A DNA stretch of 64,000 nucleotides. Source: Mycolicibacterium frederiksbergense (GTDB lineage: Bacteria > Actinomycetota > Actinomycetes > Mycobacteriales > Mycobacteriaceae). Location of the stretch: NCBI RefSeq assembly GCF_012223425.1, contig NZ_CP038799.1, positions 3,952,249 to 4,016,248 on the forward strand, given 5' to 3'. Made by a program: the position numbers and the translations under genes. The notes beneath the pieces were generated by a model. That model did not search any database, had not been told where the DNA came from, and saw nothing but the letters and a program-made list of their open reading frames with translations. The first letter of the stretch is position 1. Each line of letters starts with the position of its first letter. Positions 34,437 through 43,107 of the stretch are shown here, piece after piece.

Positions 34437-34504
34437 CGCAATGTCAGGCTGACAGCCTCGCGACGCATATATATCCATGGTGCGGCTGTCAGCCTGACAT
34501 TGCG
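34437..34504. repeat. 68-bp inverted repeat with nested palindromes after ychF
   Basis: Arms 34437-34457 and 34484-34504 are perfect 21-bp complements around a 26-nt loop that contains the AT-rich ATATATAT. Each arm itself holds a 13-bp palindrome, TGTCAGGCTGACA on the left (34442-34454) and its complement on the right. It follows ychF by 6 nt and may end its transcript, but nested palindromes are more than a terminator needs. Confidence 0.8.
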
Positions 34505-34602
34505 TGCGGCACACGGCCTAGACTCGAGTAGCCCGCCAGCTAGCATTGTCTAGCGCGAGCGGGTCACCCGCCCGACTTGCCCGGCGGCCGCAGGAGAGCC
34601 GA

Positions 34603-35388
34603 ATGATCAGTCAATGGCTGGTGAGCAACCTTCCTTCGTGGGTGCTACTGCTCGGCATCATCGTGTTCGTCACGGGCGGAGCGATTCTCGTCCAGAAAGT
34701 CGTACGCCGCAGGTTCCCCAGCCTCAAGGGTGACGAGCACAACGACGTCGTCAAGTTCGCGTTCGGGGTGGTGGGTTTCGTGTTCGCGTTCTTCCTCGGC
34801 TTCGTGGTGTCCGCCATGTGGGGGCAGATCGGCGATGCGGACGGCAGGGCGCGCACCGAAGGATCCGCGGGAGTACAACTGGCCAGGAACTCCATGGTGT
34901 TCAACCAGCCTGATCGCGACAACATCCGCACGGCCCTACTCGAATATCACCAGGCCGCGTTGGTCGAGTGGCGCGAGAACGCCACCGGCAGTTCCTCCGC
35001 CGATGCGGACGCGGCGTTAACGCGACTCAGTTCCGCCCTTGAGCAGGTCCAAGCGCGCACCGACGCGCAAAAGACGCTGCTGGCAACCTCATTCAGCAAT
35101 CTCGACAGCCTCAGTCAGGCCCGTACTCAGCGGGTTCTGCAAGCGAGCACCGATGTCGGACCACCGTGGTCGCTGTGGGCGGTCATCTGGTTGACCAGTG
35201 CCCTCATGTTGTTGTGCGCCATCATCTACGACGTCCAGAAACCCTCGACGCACTACGCCATGGTGGCGATCCTGGGTGTGTTGGTGGCGGTGAACCTGTT
35301 CCTGGTCATGGAACTGTCGCACCCGTTCCTCGGCGATATCGGGACATCTTCGGCACCGCTGGAACAGGTCATCCGGCAGCTGTCGTAG
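34603..35388 (+). CDS. DUF4239 (bestrophin-like) membrane protein
   Basis: 261 residues. Two hydrophobic segments near the N-terminus, a central soluble helical stretch of about 110 residues, and two more near the C-terminus: the DUF4239 layout, sometimes compared with bestrophin channels. The ATG at 34603 has AGGAGAG seven bases upstream. Convergent with the Ddn-like gene. Function unknown. Confidence 0.75.
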   Translation: MISQWLVSNLPSWVLLLGIIVFVTGGAILVQKVVRRRFPSLKGDEHNDVVKFAFGVVGFVFAFFLGFVVSAMWGQIGDADGRARTEGSAGVQLARNSMVFNQPDRDNIRTALLEYHQAALVEWRENATGSSSADADAALTRLSSALEQVQARTDAQKTLLATSFSNLDSLSQARTQRVLQASTDVGPPWSLWAVIWLTSALMLLCAIIYDVQKPSTHYAMVAILGVLVAVNLFLVMELSHPFLGDIGTSSAPLEQVIRQLS

Positions 35389-35397
35389 CCGCGGCCT

Positions 35398-35892
35398 TCA
35401 GCGCGGCGTGAGCCGGAAGACCGGGATCTGCCGGCCGGCCGGGGCCGTCTTGTCGCGATAGTCGTCATACCCGGCGTAGACCTGTTCGGCGAGGCCGAAC
35501 AGGCGCTCGTAATCGTCGGGATCGGTCACCTCGGACGCCGAAAACGGTTCCATGCCGAACTCGCAGTCCGGGTTGGCCTTCAGGTTGTAATACCACTGGG
35601 GATGCTTGGCGCCGCCGAAGTTCGAGGCGATCAGGATGACGTCCTGCCCGTCGTGGAAATACGTGAGCTGCACCTGGCGCCGCTGCCCGGACTTCGCCCC
35701 GGTCGACACGAGCGGCGCATTGATGATCGGCCCCATGTTGATCCGGCCACCGGTCAACCGGAACAGATACGGGTCGGTGCGGCGGGCGATGTGCCGGGCG
35801 ACGAACTGGCCCAACCGCGAACGCCCGAAGCGCACACTGGCGTGGTACTTGTCACCGCGGGGCCTATGGGGATCGACGTAGCGCAACGGCAT
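35398..35892 (-). CDS. F420-dependent nitroreductase (Ddn)-like protein
   Basis: 164 residues from ATG 35892. The block INAPLVSTGAKSGQRRQVQLTYFHDGQDVILIASNFGG and HPQWYYNLKANP match the deazaflavin (F420)-dependent nitroreductase/quinone reductase family, to which M. tuberculosis Ddn belongs. Start chosen because TACGGT (35905-35900) stands 7 nt upstream as a leaderless -10 box; a longer frame adds 51 Arg-rich residues without similarity. 101 nt downstream of the peptidase-like gene. Confidence 0.8.
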   Translation of the reverse strand: MPLRYVDPHRPRGDKYHASVRFGRSRLGQFVARHIARRTDPYLFRLTGGRINMGPIINAPLVSTGAKSGQRRQVQLTYFHDGQDVILIASNFGGAKHPQWYYNLKANPDCEFGMEPFSASEVTDPDDYERLFGLAEQVYAGYDDYRDKTAPAGRQIPVFRLTPR

Positions 35893-35899
35893 GTACAGC

Positions 35900-35905
35900 A
35901 CCGTA
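35900..35905 (-). promoter_or_regulatory. -10 box of a leaderless promoter for the Ddn-like gene
   Basis: TACGGT on the minus strand with a 7-nt spacer to the ATG at 35892. It helps decide that start. Confidence 0.4.
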
Positions 35906-35993
35906 CGCCCCGCGGTTGACCACCTGCCGAACGTGGGGCCACGCGCGCGAACGGCCGGCTCTTCATGCACAGTGCCCGCACTCGGGCCGGTGC

Positions 35994-36701
35994 TCAGTCG
36001 GCCTTCGCGTCGACGATCACCGCGATCTCGTCGGTCAGCGAGCATCCCGGCGCCAGCGACAGGCTGTCGCCGCTCCAGAACTTGCCCGGATCGAAGTAGT
36101 TCTCCCGCTTCTCGGTGCTCAGCAGGCCCATCTCCTCGTAGGTGATGGCCACCGTCTCGGCGCAGTACGCGGTCTCCAGGCCTTGGGACCGGCGGCGCTG
36201 CTTGTCCCGTTCGGCCGATTCGCGGACCTTGCGGTGAATGACCGGAAGCCCGCGGGTGAAATCGCTGACAATCGGCAACCGGCCGCGCAGCCAGCGTCCG
36301 GTCAACCGGGCCGTCGACGGGAAGGCGGTGCCGTTCATCCGGGCCACCACCTTGAGCATCAGATCTTCCTGCTCGCGGGAGGCCGGCGGAGTGAGCTGGC
36401 GCAGCCAGGCCTTCTGCCCGTACTCGTGCACCCAGCGTTCAACCACCTCGCGGGCATCGTTGAGTTGGACACCGCGGTGATGGGTGCCGGTCCACAGGTC
36501 CAGCAACTTCTGGCCGAGTTCGGCGTGCCAGATCAGGGGAGGCAGGTCATCGATCGCCACCGTCATGCCGACATGGTTGACCGGCGCGTTGGTCAGCGCC
36601 TGAATGGCCCGGTCGGGGCCGGAGCCGCCGCGGAACAGCCAGATATCGCCGGTCCGGGTCTCCTCGAGCGCCCGGGACAGGGGCACCGTATTCGCGTTCA
36701 C
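35994..36701 (-). CDS. YiiX/YebB-like permuted NlpC/P60 cysteine peptidase-like protein
   Basis: 235 residues. A GDIWLFRG opening with His43 in VNHVGM, and Cys180 in AYCAETVAITYEEMG near the C-terminus, give the circularly permuted His...Cys order of YiiX-like NlpC/P60 hydrolases. No signal peptide. Substrate may be a peptide or acyl amide bond. The ATG at 36701 is close to the divergent mini-gene. Family assignment is by motif order only. Confidence 0.6.
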   Translation of the reverse strand: MNANTVPLSRALEETRTGDIWLFRGGSGPDRAIQALTNAPVNHVGMTVAIDDLPPLIWHAELGQKLLDLWTGTHHRGVQLNDAREVVERWVHEYGQKAWLRQLTPPASREQEDLMLKVVARMNGTAFPSTARLTGRWLRGRLPIVSDFTRGLPVIHRKVRESAERDKQRRRSQGLETAYCAETVAITYEEMGLLSTEKRENYFDPGKFWSGDSLSLAPGCSLTDEIAVIVDAKAD

Positions 36702-36727
36702 GACCGCAGCTTAGGCAGAATCTGGGT

Positions 36728-36898
36728 ATGAAGGGCATCTGGAAGTGGGTCGGGCTGGCTGGTGTCGCCGGGGTGGTGGCCGGTGGAGCGCTGGTCGCCC
36801 GGGATCAGCGCATCCGAAAGGCGTACACACCCGAGGACATCCGGGCCCGGCTGCACCAGCGGCTGGATGAGGCCAACGGCCCTACCAGCCCTCGGTGA
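36728..36898 (+). CDS. 56-residue single-helix membrane protein
   Basis: MKGIWKWVGLAGVAGVVAGG followed by ALVARDQRIRKAYTPEDIRARLHQRLDEA: one transmembrane helix then a basic amphipathic helix. Proteins of this pattern are found widely in mycobacteria, with unknown role. The frame is intact from ATG to TGA and the codon use is normal. It overlaps the end of the convergent fusion gene by 17 nt. Confidence 0.7.
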   Translation: MKGIWKWVGLAGVAGVVAGGALVARDQRIRKAYTPEDIRARLHQRLDEANGPTSPR

Positions 36899-39728
36899 GC
36901 ACCCGGTCCAGGGTGTCGACGTAGAAGTCCGCGCCCGCGAGGTCAATGCACAACGGGGGTTTGGTCTTCAGGATGTTCTGGTGGTCACCGGTCGGCTGGA
37001 TGATCACGCCGAGTTCCAGCATGCGCTCACAGATCGCCATCGTCTCGGCCGTGGCGGGTTCCAGGGTGGTCGCATCGCGGATCATCTCCACGCCCAGATA
37101 GAGCCCCATCCCGTGCACGGTGCCCACGAGCGGGTGTTTGTCGCCCAATGCCATCAGCCGGGCTTTCAGATGCTCGCCGACGCGGAGCGCGTTGTCCTGC
37201 AGACCCTCGTCGCGCAGCACGTCGAGCACCGTCAGCCCGATCGCGCAGGACAGCGGGCTGCCGCCGGTGGAGGAGAAGAAGTAACCCTGCGACCGGAAGG
37301 CCTCGGCGATCGCGCGGGTGGTGATCACCGCACCCAACGGATAGCCGTTGCCGGTGGCCTTGGCGACCGACACGATATCGGGCACCACCTGCTGCTGCGG
37401 GAACCCCCAGAACCAGTGCCCGAGGCGGCCGTAGCCGACCTGCACCTCATCGGCGATCGCCACCCCGCCGGCCGCCCGCACCGCGGCGTACACCTGCTGC
37501 AGGTAACCGTCCGGCAGCGCCATGCCACCGGCGTTGCCGTACACCGGTTCACAGATGAAGGCCGCCGGCGGGCGGCCGGCACTGGTCATCGCCTCGATCT
37601 GGGCGACGGCCTCGCCGGCGTAGCGGTGCGCCTCGCCGCCGCGGTACTTGCCGCGGAAGCTGTTCGGCGACTCCACGGTGTGCACCCAGTCCGGGCGGGT
37701 GGCCAGCGCGTTCGGATTGTCCGCGGTCGACGTGGACACCGCGTCGGTGGCGTAGGTCCACCCGTGATAGGCCTCGCGCACGGCGATGACATCCCGGCGC
37801 CCGGTCACCGCGGTGGCCAGCCGGATCGCGAGATCGCTTGCCTCCGAACCGGAATTGACCAGGAAAACGGTGTCCAGCGGATCCGGCAGCGTCGCGGCGA
37901 TCCGCTCGCTGAACTCCACCACCGCCGAATAGTTGAACCGTGAGTTGGTGTTGAGCCGGCGCAGCTGTGCCGACGCCGCATCGGCGACCCGCGGGTGGGC
38001 GTGGCCGAGCACGGTCACGTTGTTGACCATGTCGAGGTAGGTGCGACCGGCCGTCGACATCAGGTGATGCCGGTGCCCGCGTTCGATCTGCGGAGGATGG
38101 CGGTAGTAGCGTTCCTGCACCGCGGCGAAGCTGTCGTCGCGGCGCTCCAACAGATCCCGCTGCGCGGCGTCGGGGAGCGGATCGAGACCCAGCACCGTTC
38201 GTGGATCCCGGGACAACGCCAACCAGCCGGGTGCCAGTTCGGCCGAGGTGAACTCCGGTGCCGCCGGAGCCCCGGTCCGGCGGACGGCCAACCGGGTCCA
38301 GCGGCCCTGCCCGATCACCCCGAGGTGCTCACCGGCGCGCACCTGGCCGGGTGCGGTACTGGATTCGACCCCGTGCAGCGTCAGCTCGAAGTCCAGTCCA
38401 CGCAACGTGATCCGGTCATCGGAACGGTCCACCACCTCCCCGTCCCACGGGGCCAGCACCCGGGTCGTCGCGGCCGGCCACAACCCGATACCGGTTTCGA
38501 CGACGTCGGGGCTGTGCTGGGAGAGCAGGGGTGCCCGGTTCAGCCGCGGACGGCCGAACCGGGTGAGCACCAGGGCGGCACCGTCACGCACTGCCGCGGC
38601 GGCCAGCTCGTCCTCGCTGTCCAATGTATCCGAAAGGTCAAGGGTGACCACGCTTTCCGGTTCCAGGCCGGAGATCAGCCGGTTCTCGATCTCGACCTCG
38701 GGCGCGGCCGGTGCCAAGCCGAGTTCGGTGGTGATCAGCGCCGACATCACCTCCATCGGCACCGAGGTGGCCTGGGCGAACATCCGCCACTCGTCCTCGG
38801 ACTGTTCGGTGACGTAGGCATTGTCCGGATCGAGTTCGCCCTGCTGCGCACCGCTGACAATGAGCACCGCGGTGCGCAATACCAGCAGCGGCCAGAGTGC
38901 CTGTGCCTCCGCCGGATTCAGCGGTCGCGCCGCATGGAAGGCCTTGACGCCGGGCAGGATCGAGGTCGGGTCGCTGCCGGGGTGGCCGAGCACCGAGGAC
39001 AGTGTGATGGCCAGTTCGGAGATTGCCCAGGTGTGTGACAGGTCGCCGAAGTCGATGATGCCGTCCGGTAGGCCCGAGGGCCCGGCCACCACGTTCGCGT
39101 CGGTCAGATCCAGATGTACCGCCTGGCGCGGTAGGTCATCGGCGTGCGGCGCGATCCGCAGCCACGCCTCGCGGGCGGCGGTCTGGAGCTCGTCGCGTTG
39201 CCGCGGCGCGTGCGCGATGAGCCGGTCGACGACGTCCTTGCCGTAGCGCAGGTCCCATTGCAGGACCCGGTCCAGGCCGGGGTGGCTGAAGCCGTCGAGG
39301 GCCCGGCTCACCCGGGCGGCCAGGTCTCCCATGGCGGCGACGTTCTCCGGGCTCAGATAGCCACGCTCGGTGAGGGTTCCGCCGGCCAGGAAGGGCAAGA
39401 GTCGGACACCCTGTGCCGGCTCGCCGTCGACGGGCGGCAACGGCGTCGCGACCCGCAGGTCGGGGTGGGCCCGGGCGATCAACTCGGCCGCGGCGTCCTG
39501 CGCGGCCAGTTCGGTCTCGGTGAAGGCCGGATTCGCGATCTTGAGTACCGCCACCGGGTCGCCGTCCTCGGACACCAGGAAGTTGCAGTCCTGCTGGCTA
39601 CCAAGGGATGTGACCTCGCCACGGGAGCCGTACCGCTCGGCCAGCAGCGTGGCGGCCTGTTGTTCGGTGACCTGGGCCGCCGGCAGGGCCGGCTGCTCAA
39701 GGAAATTGAAACCCGCCACGTCTCTCAC
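36882..39728 (-). CDS. Kinase/M23-like/class III aminotransferase fusion protein
   Basis: 948 residues in three parts. Residues 1-340: APH/choline-kinase fold with HLDLTDAN (His205, Asp207, Asn212) and IIDFGDL. Residues about 400-495: a beta-rich M23/lysostaphin-like domain (ATTRVLAPWDGEVVDRSDD...). Residues about 520-948: class III PLP aminotransferase with PLP lysine 790 in VAKATGNGYP and GSEASDLAIRLA. In animals, hydroxylysine kinase and AGXT2L-type phospholyases work in sequence on phospho-amines, and fused forms are known; a kinase that makes a phospho-amine and a PLP lyase that removes phosphate is the likely reading. GTG start overlaps the upstream hydrolase stop by 4 nt. Confidence 0.85.
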   Translation of the reverse strand: MRDVAGFNFLEQPALPAAQVTEQQAATLLAERYGSRGEVTSLGSQQDCNFLVSEDGDPVAVLKIANPAFTETELAAQDAAAELIARAHPDLRVATPLPPVDGEPAQGVRLLPFLAGGTLTERGYLSPENVAAMGDLAARVSRALDGFSHPGLDRVLQWDLRYGKDVVDRLIAHAPRQRDELQTAAREAWLRIAPHADDLPRQAVHLDLTDANVVAGPSGLPDGIIDFGDLSHTWAISELAITLSSVLGHPGSDPTSILPGVKAFHAARPLNPAEAQALWPLLVLRTAVLIVSGAQQGELDPDNAYVTEQSEDEWRMFAQATSVPMEVMSALITTELGLAPAAPEVEIENRLISGLEPESVVTLDLSDTLDSEDELAAAAVRDGAALVLTRFGRPRLNRAPLLSQHSPDVVETGIGLWPAATTRVLAPWDGEVVDRSDDRITLRGLDFELTLHGVESSTAPGQVRAGEHLGVIGQGRWTRLAVRRTGAPAAPEFTSAELAPGWLALSRDPRTVLGLDPLPDAAQRDLLERRDDSFAAVQERYYRHPPQIERGHRHHLMSTAGRTYLDMVNNVTVLGHAHPRVADAASAQLRRLNTNSRFNYSAVVEFSERIAATLPDPLDTVFLVNSGSEASDLAIRLATAVTGRRDVIAVREAYHGWTYATDAVSTSTADNPNALATRPDWVHTVESPNSFRGKYRGGEAHRYAGEAVAQIEAMTSAGRPPAAFICEPVYGNAGGMALPDGYLQQVYAAVRAAGGVAIADEVQVGYGRLGHWFWGFPQQQVVPDIVSVAKATGNGYPLGAVITTRAIAEAFRSQGYFFSSTGGSPLSCAIGLTVLDVLRDEGLQDNALRVGEHLKARLMALGDKHPLVGTVHGMGLYLGVEMIRDATTLEPATAETMAICERMLELGVIIQPTGDHQNILKTKPPLCIDLAGADFYVDTLDRVLTEGW

Positions 39729-40582
39729 GCGCCGACGAATCTCACGACGACCTCGGTGAAGGCATCGTTGTCGTCACCGGCGGCGGTATGGCCCGCCTCG
39801 GACAGTTCGACGAATTCGGCCGCGGGGACCTTCTCCAGGAAGTCGCGCACGCCCTCCTCGGACACCACATCGGAGAGCTTGCCGCGGATCAGCAGGATCG
39901 GTACCGACAGGTTGGTCGCGGCCGCCTCCAGCTTGTCCACCCGGGCAAACGGGTCATCGCCGGGTTTGGTGAGAAACGCCGGGTCCCAATGCCAGTACCA
40001 CCGGCCGTCGCGCAGCCGCAGGTTCTTCTTCAGGCCCTCGGTGCTGCGGGGTCGGGGCCGGTGCGGCAGATACGCCGCGATGGCATCGGCGGCCTGCTCG
40101 AGGGAGTCGAAGCCGTGGATGTGGTTGAACATGAAATCGCGGATCCGGGCGCTGCCGTCCTTCTCGAAACGCGGCACCACATCGACGAGGATCAGCTTGG
40201 TCACCAGTTCCGGGCCCGCCTCGTGGGCGGCTTGGATGCCGGTCAGCCCGCCCATGCTGGCGCCGACCAGCGCCACGGGCCTGCCGATCTGATAGAGCAC
40301 CTGCACGATGTCGGAGCTGAGCGTTTCGACGTCATAGCTGGCGGTCGGGGAGCGGTCGCTGTCACCGTGACCGCGACTGTCCAGCGCCACGACGTGCATA
40401 CCCCGGTCGGCGAGGATCTGGCCGGTGTTCTTCCAGGAGTGCCGGTTCTGCCCGCCGCCGTGCAACATCAGCACGGTCGGGCCCGATGCCACCGTCACGG
40501 TGTCCCGGTTCCATTCGTCGGCCACCAACGAGAGGTCGTCGACACCGCGGAACGTGACGGTCTGGGGCGTGCTGTTTGCCAT
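39725..40582 (-). CDS. Alpha/beta hydrolase
   Basis: 285 residues from ATG 40582, or 289 from ATG 40594. LHGGGQNRHSW oxyanion region, nucleophile in VGASMGGLTG, and His in SEAGHTAAGDD near the C-terminus give a complete triad (Asp of GKLSDVV). Belongs to the peroxidase/lipase-like hydrolase group. It is cotranscribed with the kinase-aminotransferase fusion, whose start overlaps its stop. TAACCT at 40622-40617 is a possible -10 box. Divergent from a TetR gene 100 nt away. Confidence 0.85.
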   Translation of the reverse strand: MANSTPQTVTFRGVDDLSLVADEWNRDTVTVASGPTVLMLHGGGQNRHSWKNTGQILADRGMHVVALDSRGHGDSDRSPTASYDVETLSSDIVQVLYQIGRPVALVGASMGGLTGIQAAHEAGPELVTKLILVDVVPRFEKDGSARIRDFMFNHIHGFDSLEQAADAIAAYLPHRPRPRSTEGLKKNLRLRDGRWYWHWDPAFLTKPGDDPFARVDKLEAAATNLSVPILLIRGKLSDVVSEEGVRDFLEKVPAAEFVELSEAGHTAAGDDNDAFTEVVVRFVGA

Positions 40583-40669
40583 GCTCACGGACATCCTCTC
40601 GACTGCCTGCGGCTCAGGTTACTGACCGGCCTTCCCAAACTGGTGTCGGGTCGGGGGTCTGCGGGTCAC

Positions 40670-40675
40670 TAGACT
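40670..40675 (+). promoter_or_regulatory. -10 box for the TetR gene upstream of mce
   Basis: TAGACT with an 8-nt spacer to the GTG at 40684; no ribosome binding site. Confidence 0.4.
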
Positions 40676-40683
40676 TGGATGCC

Positions 40684-41298
40684 GTGCCGTCAGTGCCATC
40701 AGCGGGATCCAGCGCCGAGGAGCGCGACCGCATCGTGGAGGCAACCTTCGACTGCCTGTCCGAACCGCATGAGAGCCCGGTGCACGTCTCGGCCATCCTG
40801 GCCCGGGCGGAGGTGTCCAGCCGCGCCTTCTACCGGCACTTCCAGTCCAAGGACGAGCTGTTCCTCGCGATGCTGGAACAGGTGACCGAACGGCTGGCCG
40901 TGCTGCTCGACGAGATCGCCGGCGCCGAGTCCCTGGATCCGGTGGATCAGTTGCGGACGTGGCTGGACCAGATGTTCACCCTGGCCAGCGACACCGATCT
41001 GCATCGCTATCTGGCCGTGCTGGACTGCGACGAGATGCGTTCGGCCAAGGGGTATCGAGAGGCCCGTGAACGGTCTCGCGCCCGCCGGGAAGGCTCGCTG
41101 GCAACCATCCTGCGCACCGGCCACGCCGAGGGGGCGTTCCCCTGGGCGGAGCCGGAATCGGATGCCATCGCGATCGCGGCCCTGGTGAGCCGCGAGCTGA
41201 CCTCGGCAAGGATCTTCGATCCGGCGCAGATTCCACTGTCACGGGCCCGGGTCGAGGGATTCACCCTGCGTGCGCTGGGGGTCGCCGGCAAATCGTGA
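40684..41298 (+). CDS. TetR-family regulator upstream of the mce operon
   Basis: 204 residues. Residues 12-60 are the HTH domain with VHVSAILARAEVSSRAFYRHFQSKDELF. C-terminal domain resembles the TetR_C group found with lipid and sterol genes. GTG start selected because it follows the -10 box and yields a normal N-terminus. It stands 148 nt before the mce leader ORF in the same direction, so it may control that operon or the divergent hydrolase-fusion pair. Confidence 0.85.
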   Translation: MPSVPSAGSSAEERDRIVEATFDCLSEPHESPVHVSAILARAEVSSRAFYRHFQSKDELFLAMLEQVTERLAVLLDEIAGAESLDPVDQLRTWLDQMFTLASDTDLHRYLAVLDCDEMRSAKGYREARERSRARREGSLATILRTGHAEGAFPWAEPESDAIAIAALVSRELTSARIFDPAQIPLSRARVEGFTLRALGVAGKS

Positions 41299-41331
41299 CG
41301 CAGGCTACTGCACGGTAACTTGCCTCGCCCA

Positions 41332-41410
41332 ACCAGGTGGTCGGTGTTGTCGCTGTGGAAATCGTTATGTACGTTCTTCCGCATCCATAGCGCGCCTGTG
41401 GTCATATCGT
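41332..41410 (+). promoter_or_regulatory. Candidate control region of the mce operon
   Basis: ACCAGGTGGT (41332-41341) is a 10-bp palindrome. TATCGT (41405-41410) is a possible -10 box, which would start transcription near 41417, about 30 nt before the leader ORF. Weak evidence. Confidence 0.3.
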
Positions 41411-41446
41411 GTTCGGAGCGCGGGCACCTTGGTTGGAAGGGACTAC

Positions 41447-41488
41447 ATGGGTAAGCGGATGTGGCACAGGGCGGGACCGGCCCGCTGA
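41447..41488 (+). CDS. 13-codon leader ORF overlapping the first mce gene
   Basis: ATG at 41447 reads MGKRMWHRAGPAR and stops at a TGA that shares a base with the ATG of the YrbE gene (TGATG at 41486-41490). GGAAGG six bases before it is a good ribosome binding site, while the YrbE ATG has none of its own. Ribosomes finishing this peptide would restart on YrbE. Confidence 0.55.
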   Translation: MGKRMWHRAGPAR

Positions 41489-42267
41489 TGGCCGTGCAAG
41501 ACGCCATCCCCAGTGTCGTCACCCGGCCGGTGCGCGCCTTCGGTGGCTTCTTCTCGATGACGCTGGACGTCTTCCTGTTGATGTTCCGGCCCCCGTTCGC
41601 CTGGCGCGAATACATCCTGCAGTCCTGGTTCGTGGCGCGGGTTTCCCTGCTGCCGACGCTGATGCTGACCATCCCGTACACCGTGCTGCTGACCTTCACC
41701 TTCAACATCCTGCTCACCGAGTTCGGTGCCGCGGACTTCTCGGGCACCGGCGCCGCGCTGGGCACCGTCACCCAGATCGGGCCGATCGTCACGGTGCTGG
41801 TGATCGCCGGCGCCGGCGCCACCGCGATGTGCGCAGACCTGGGCGCCCGGACCATTCGCGAGGAGCTCGACGCGCTCCGGGTGATGGGTGTGAATCCGAT
41901 TCAGGCCTTGGTGATTCCGCGGGTGCTGGCCGCGACCACGGTCTCGCTGGCCCTGTCGGCCACCGTCGTACTGGTCGGTCTGACCGGTGCCTACCTGTTC
42001 TGCGTCTACGTCCAGCACGTGTCACCGGGCGCGTTCGTGGCCGGCCTGACCCTGATCACCGGCCCCACCGATGTGTTCATCGCCCTCATCAAGGCCGCGC
42101 TGTTCGGCCTGACCGCCGGCCTGATCGCCTGCTACAAGGGCATTTCGGTGGGCGGCGGACCGGCCGGTGTCGGTAACGCGGTGAACGAGACCGTGGTGTT
42201 CACCTTCATGGCGCTGTTCGCCATCAACGTGGTCGCCACCGCCGTCGGTGTGAAGGCGGGGACGTGA
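41488..42267 (+). CDS. yrbEA: YrbE-type permease A of the mce transporter
   Basis: 259 residues with five or six hydrophobic segments, MlaE family. The EExDA coupling motif is EELDALRVMGVNPIQ near residue 130; GAGATAMCADLGARTI is typical. Forms the membrane channel of the Mce lipid importer with YrbEB and a shared ATPase (MceG, encoded elsewhere). Start at 41488 follows the leader ORF; GTG at 41461 would lack a ribosome binding site. The next gene overlaps its stop (GTGA). Confidence 0.93.
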   Translation: MAVQDAIPSVVTRPVRAFGGFFSMTLDVFLLMFRPPFAWREYILQSWFVARVSLLPTLMLTIPYTVLLTFTFNILLTEFGAADFSGTGAALGTVTQIGPIVTVLVIAGAGATAMCADLGARTIREELDALRVMGVNPIQALVIPRVLAATTVSLALSATVVLVGLTGAYLFCVYVQHVSPGAFVAGLTLITGPTDVFIALIKAALFGLTAGLIACYKGISVGGGPAGVGNAVNETVVFTFMALFAINVVATAVGVKAGT

Positions 42268-43106
42268 CGACCACGATGGGCCTGCGGGTCAAGCGCGGAG
42301 TCGGCAGCGTTGTCGACAGCTGGAACCATGTGGGGGAGCAGACCCAGTTCTTCGGGCGCACACTGCTGTCCATCGGTGACGTCTTCGTCCGGTATCCCAA
42401 AGAACTCATCCGGCTGATCGCCCAGATGGGCCTCGGCGCGGGCGCGTTGGCCATCATCGGCGGCACCGTCGCGATCGTCGGCTTCCTGACCGTCAGTACC
42501 GGCGCCCTGGTCGCCGTGCAGGGCTTCAACCAGTTCTCCGAGATCGGTGTCGAGGCGCTGACCGGGTTCGCCTCCGCCTTCTTCAACGTCCGGCTGATCG
42601 CGCCCGCGACCACCGCCATCGCGCTGTCGGCCACCATCGGCGCCGGCGCCACGGCGCAACTCGGGGCGATGCGGATCAACGAGGAGATCGACGCCCTCGA
42701 GGTGATCGGCATCCGCAGCATCGCCTACCTGGCGTCGTCCCGGGTGATCGCCGGTGTGATCGTGGTGATCCCGCTGTACTGCGTCGGTGTGCTGGCCTCC
42801 TTCTGGGCGGCCAAGTTCGGCACCACCGCCATCTACGGGCAGTCCCCCGGTGTCTACAACCACTACTTCGACACGTTCCTCAATCCCACCGATCTGATCT
42901 GGTCGTTCGTGCAGTCGATCGCGATGGCGATCGTCATCATGCTGGTGCACACCTATTACGGGTTCACCGCCAGCGGCGGCCCGGCCGGTGTGGGTGAGGC
43001 GGTGGGGCGCGCGGTGCGCACCTCGCTGATCATCTCCGCGTTCGTCGTGGTGATGATCTCGCTTGCGGTGTACGGGCAATCTGGCAACTTCAACCTGGCC
43101 GGCTGA
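42264..43106 (+). CDS. yrbEB: YrbE-type permease B of the mce transporter
   Basis: 280 residues, MlaE family, with EEIDALEVIGIRSIAYLA as the EExDA motif and a longer N-terminus than the A subunit. Pairs with it in the permease. GTG start overlaps the upstream stop by 4 nt and mceA begins one base after its TGA. Confidence 0.93.
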   Translation: MTTTMGLRVKRGVGSVVDSWNHVGEQTQFFGRTLLSIGDVFVRYPKELIRLIAQMGLGAGALAIIGGTVAIVGFLTVSTGALVAVQGFNQFSEIGVEALTGFASAFFNVRLIAPATTAIALSATIGAGATAQLGAMRINEEIDALEVIGIRSIAYLASSRVIAGVIVVIPLYCVGVLASFWAAKFGTTAIYGQSPGVYNHYFDTFLNPTDLIWSFVQSIAMAIVIMLVHTYYGFTASGGPAGVGEAVGRAVRTSLIISAFVVVMISLAVYGQSGNFNLAG

Positions 43107-43107
43107 T

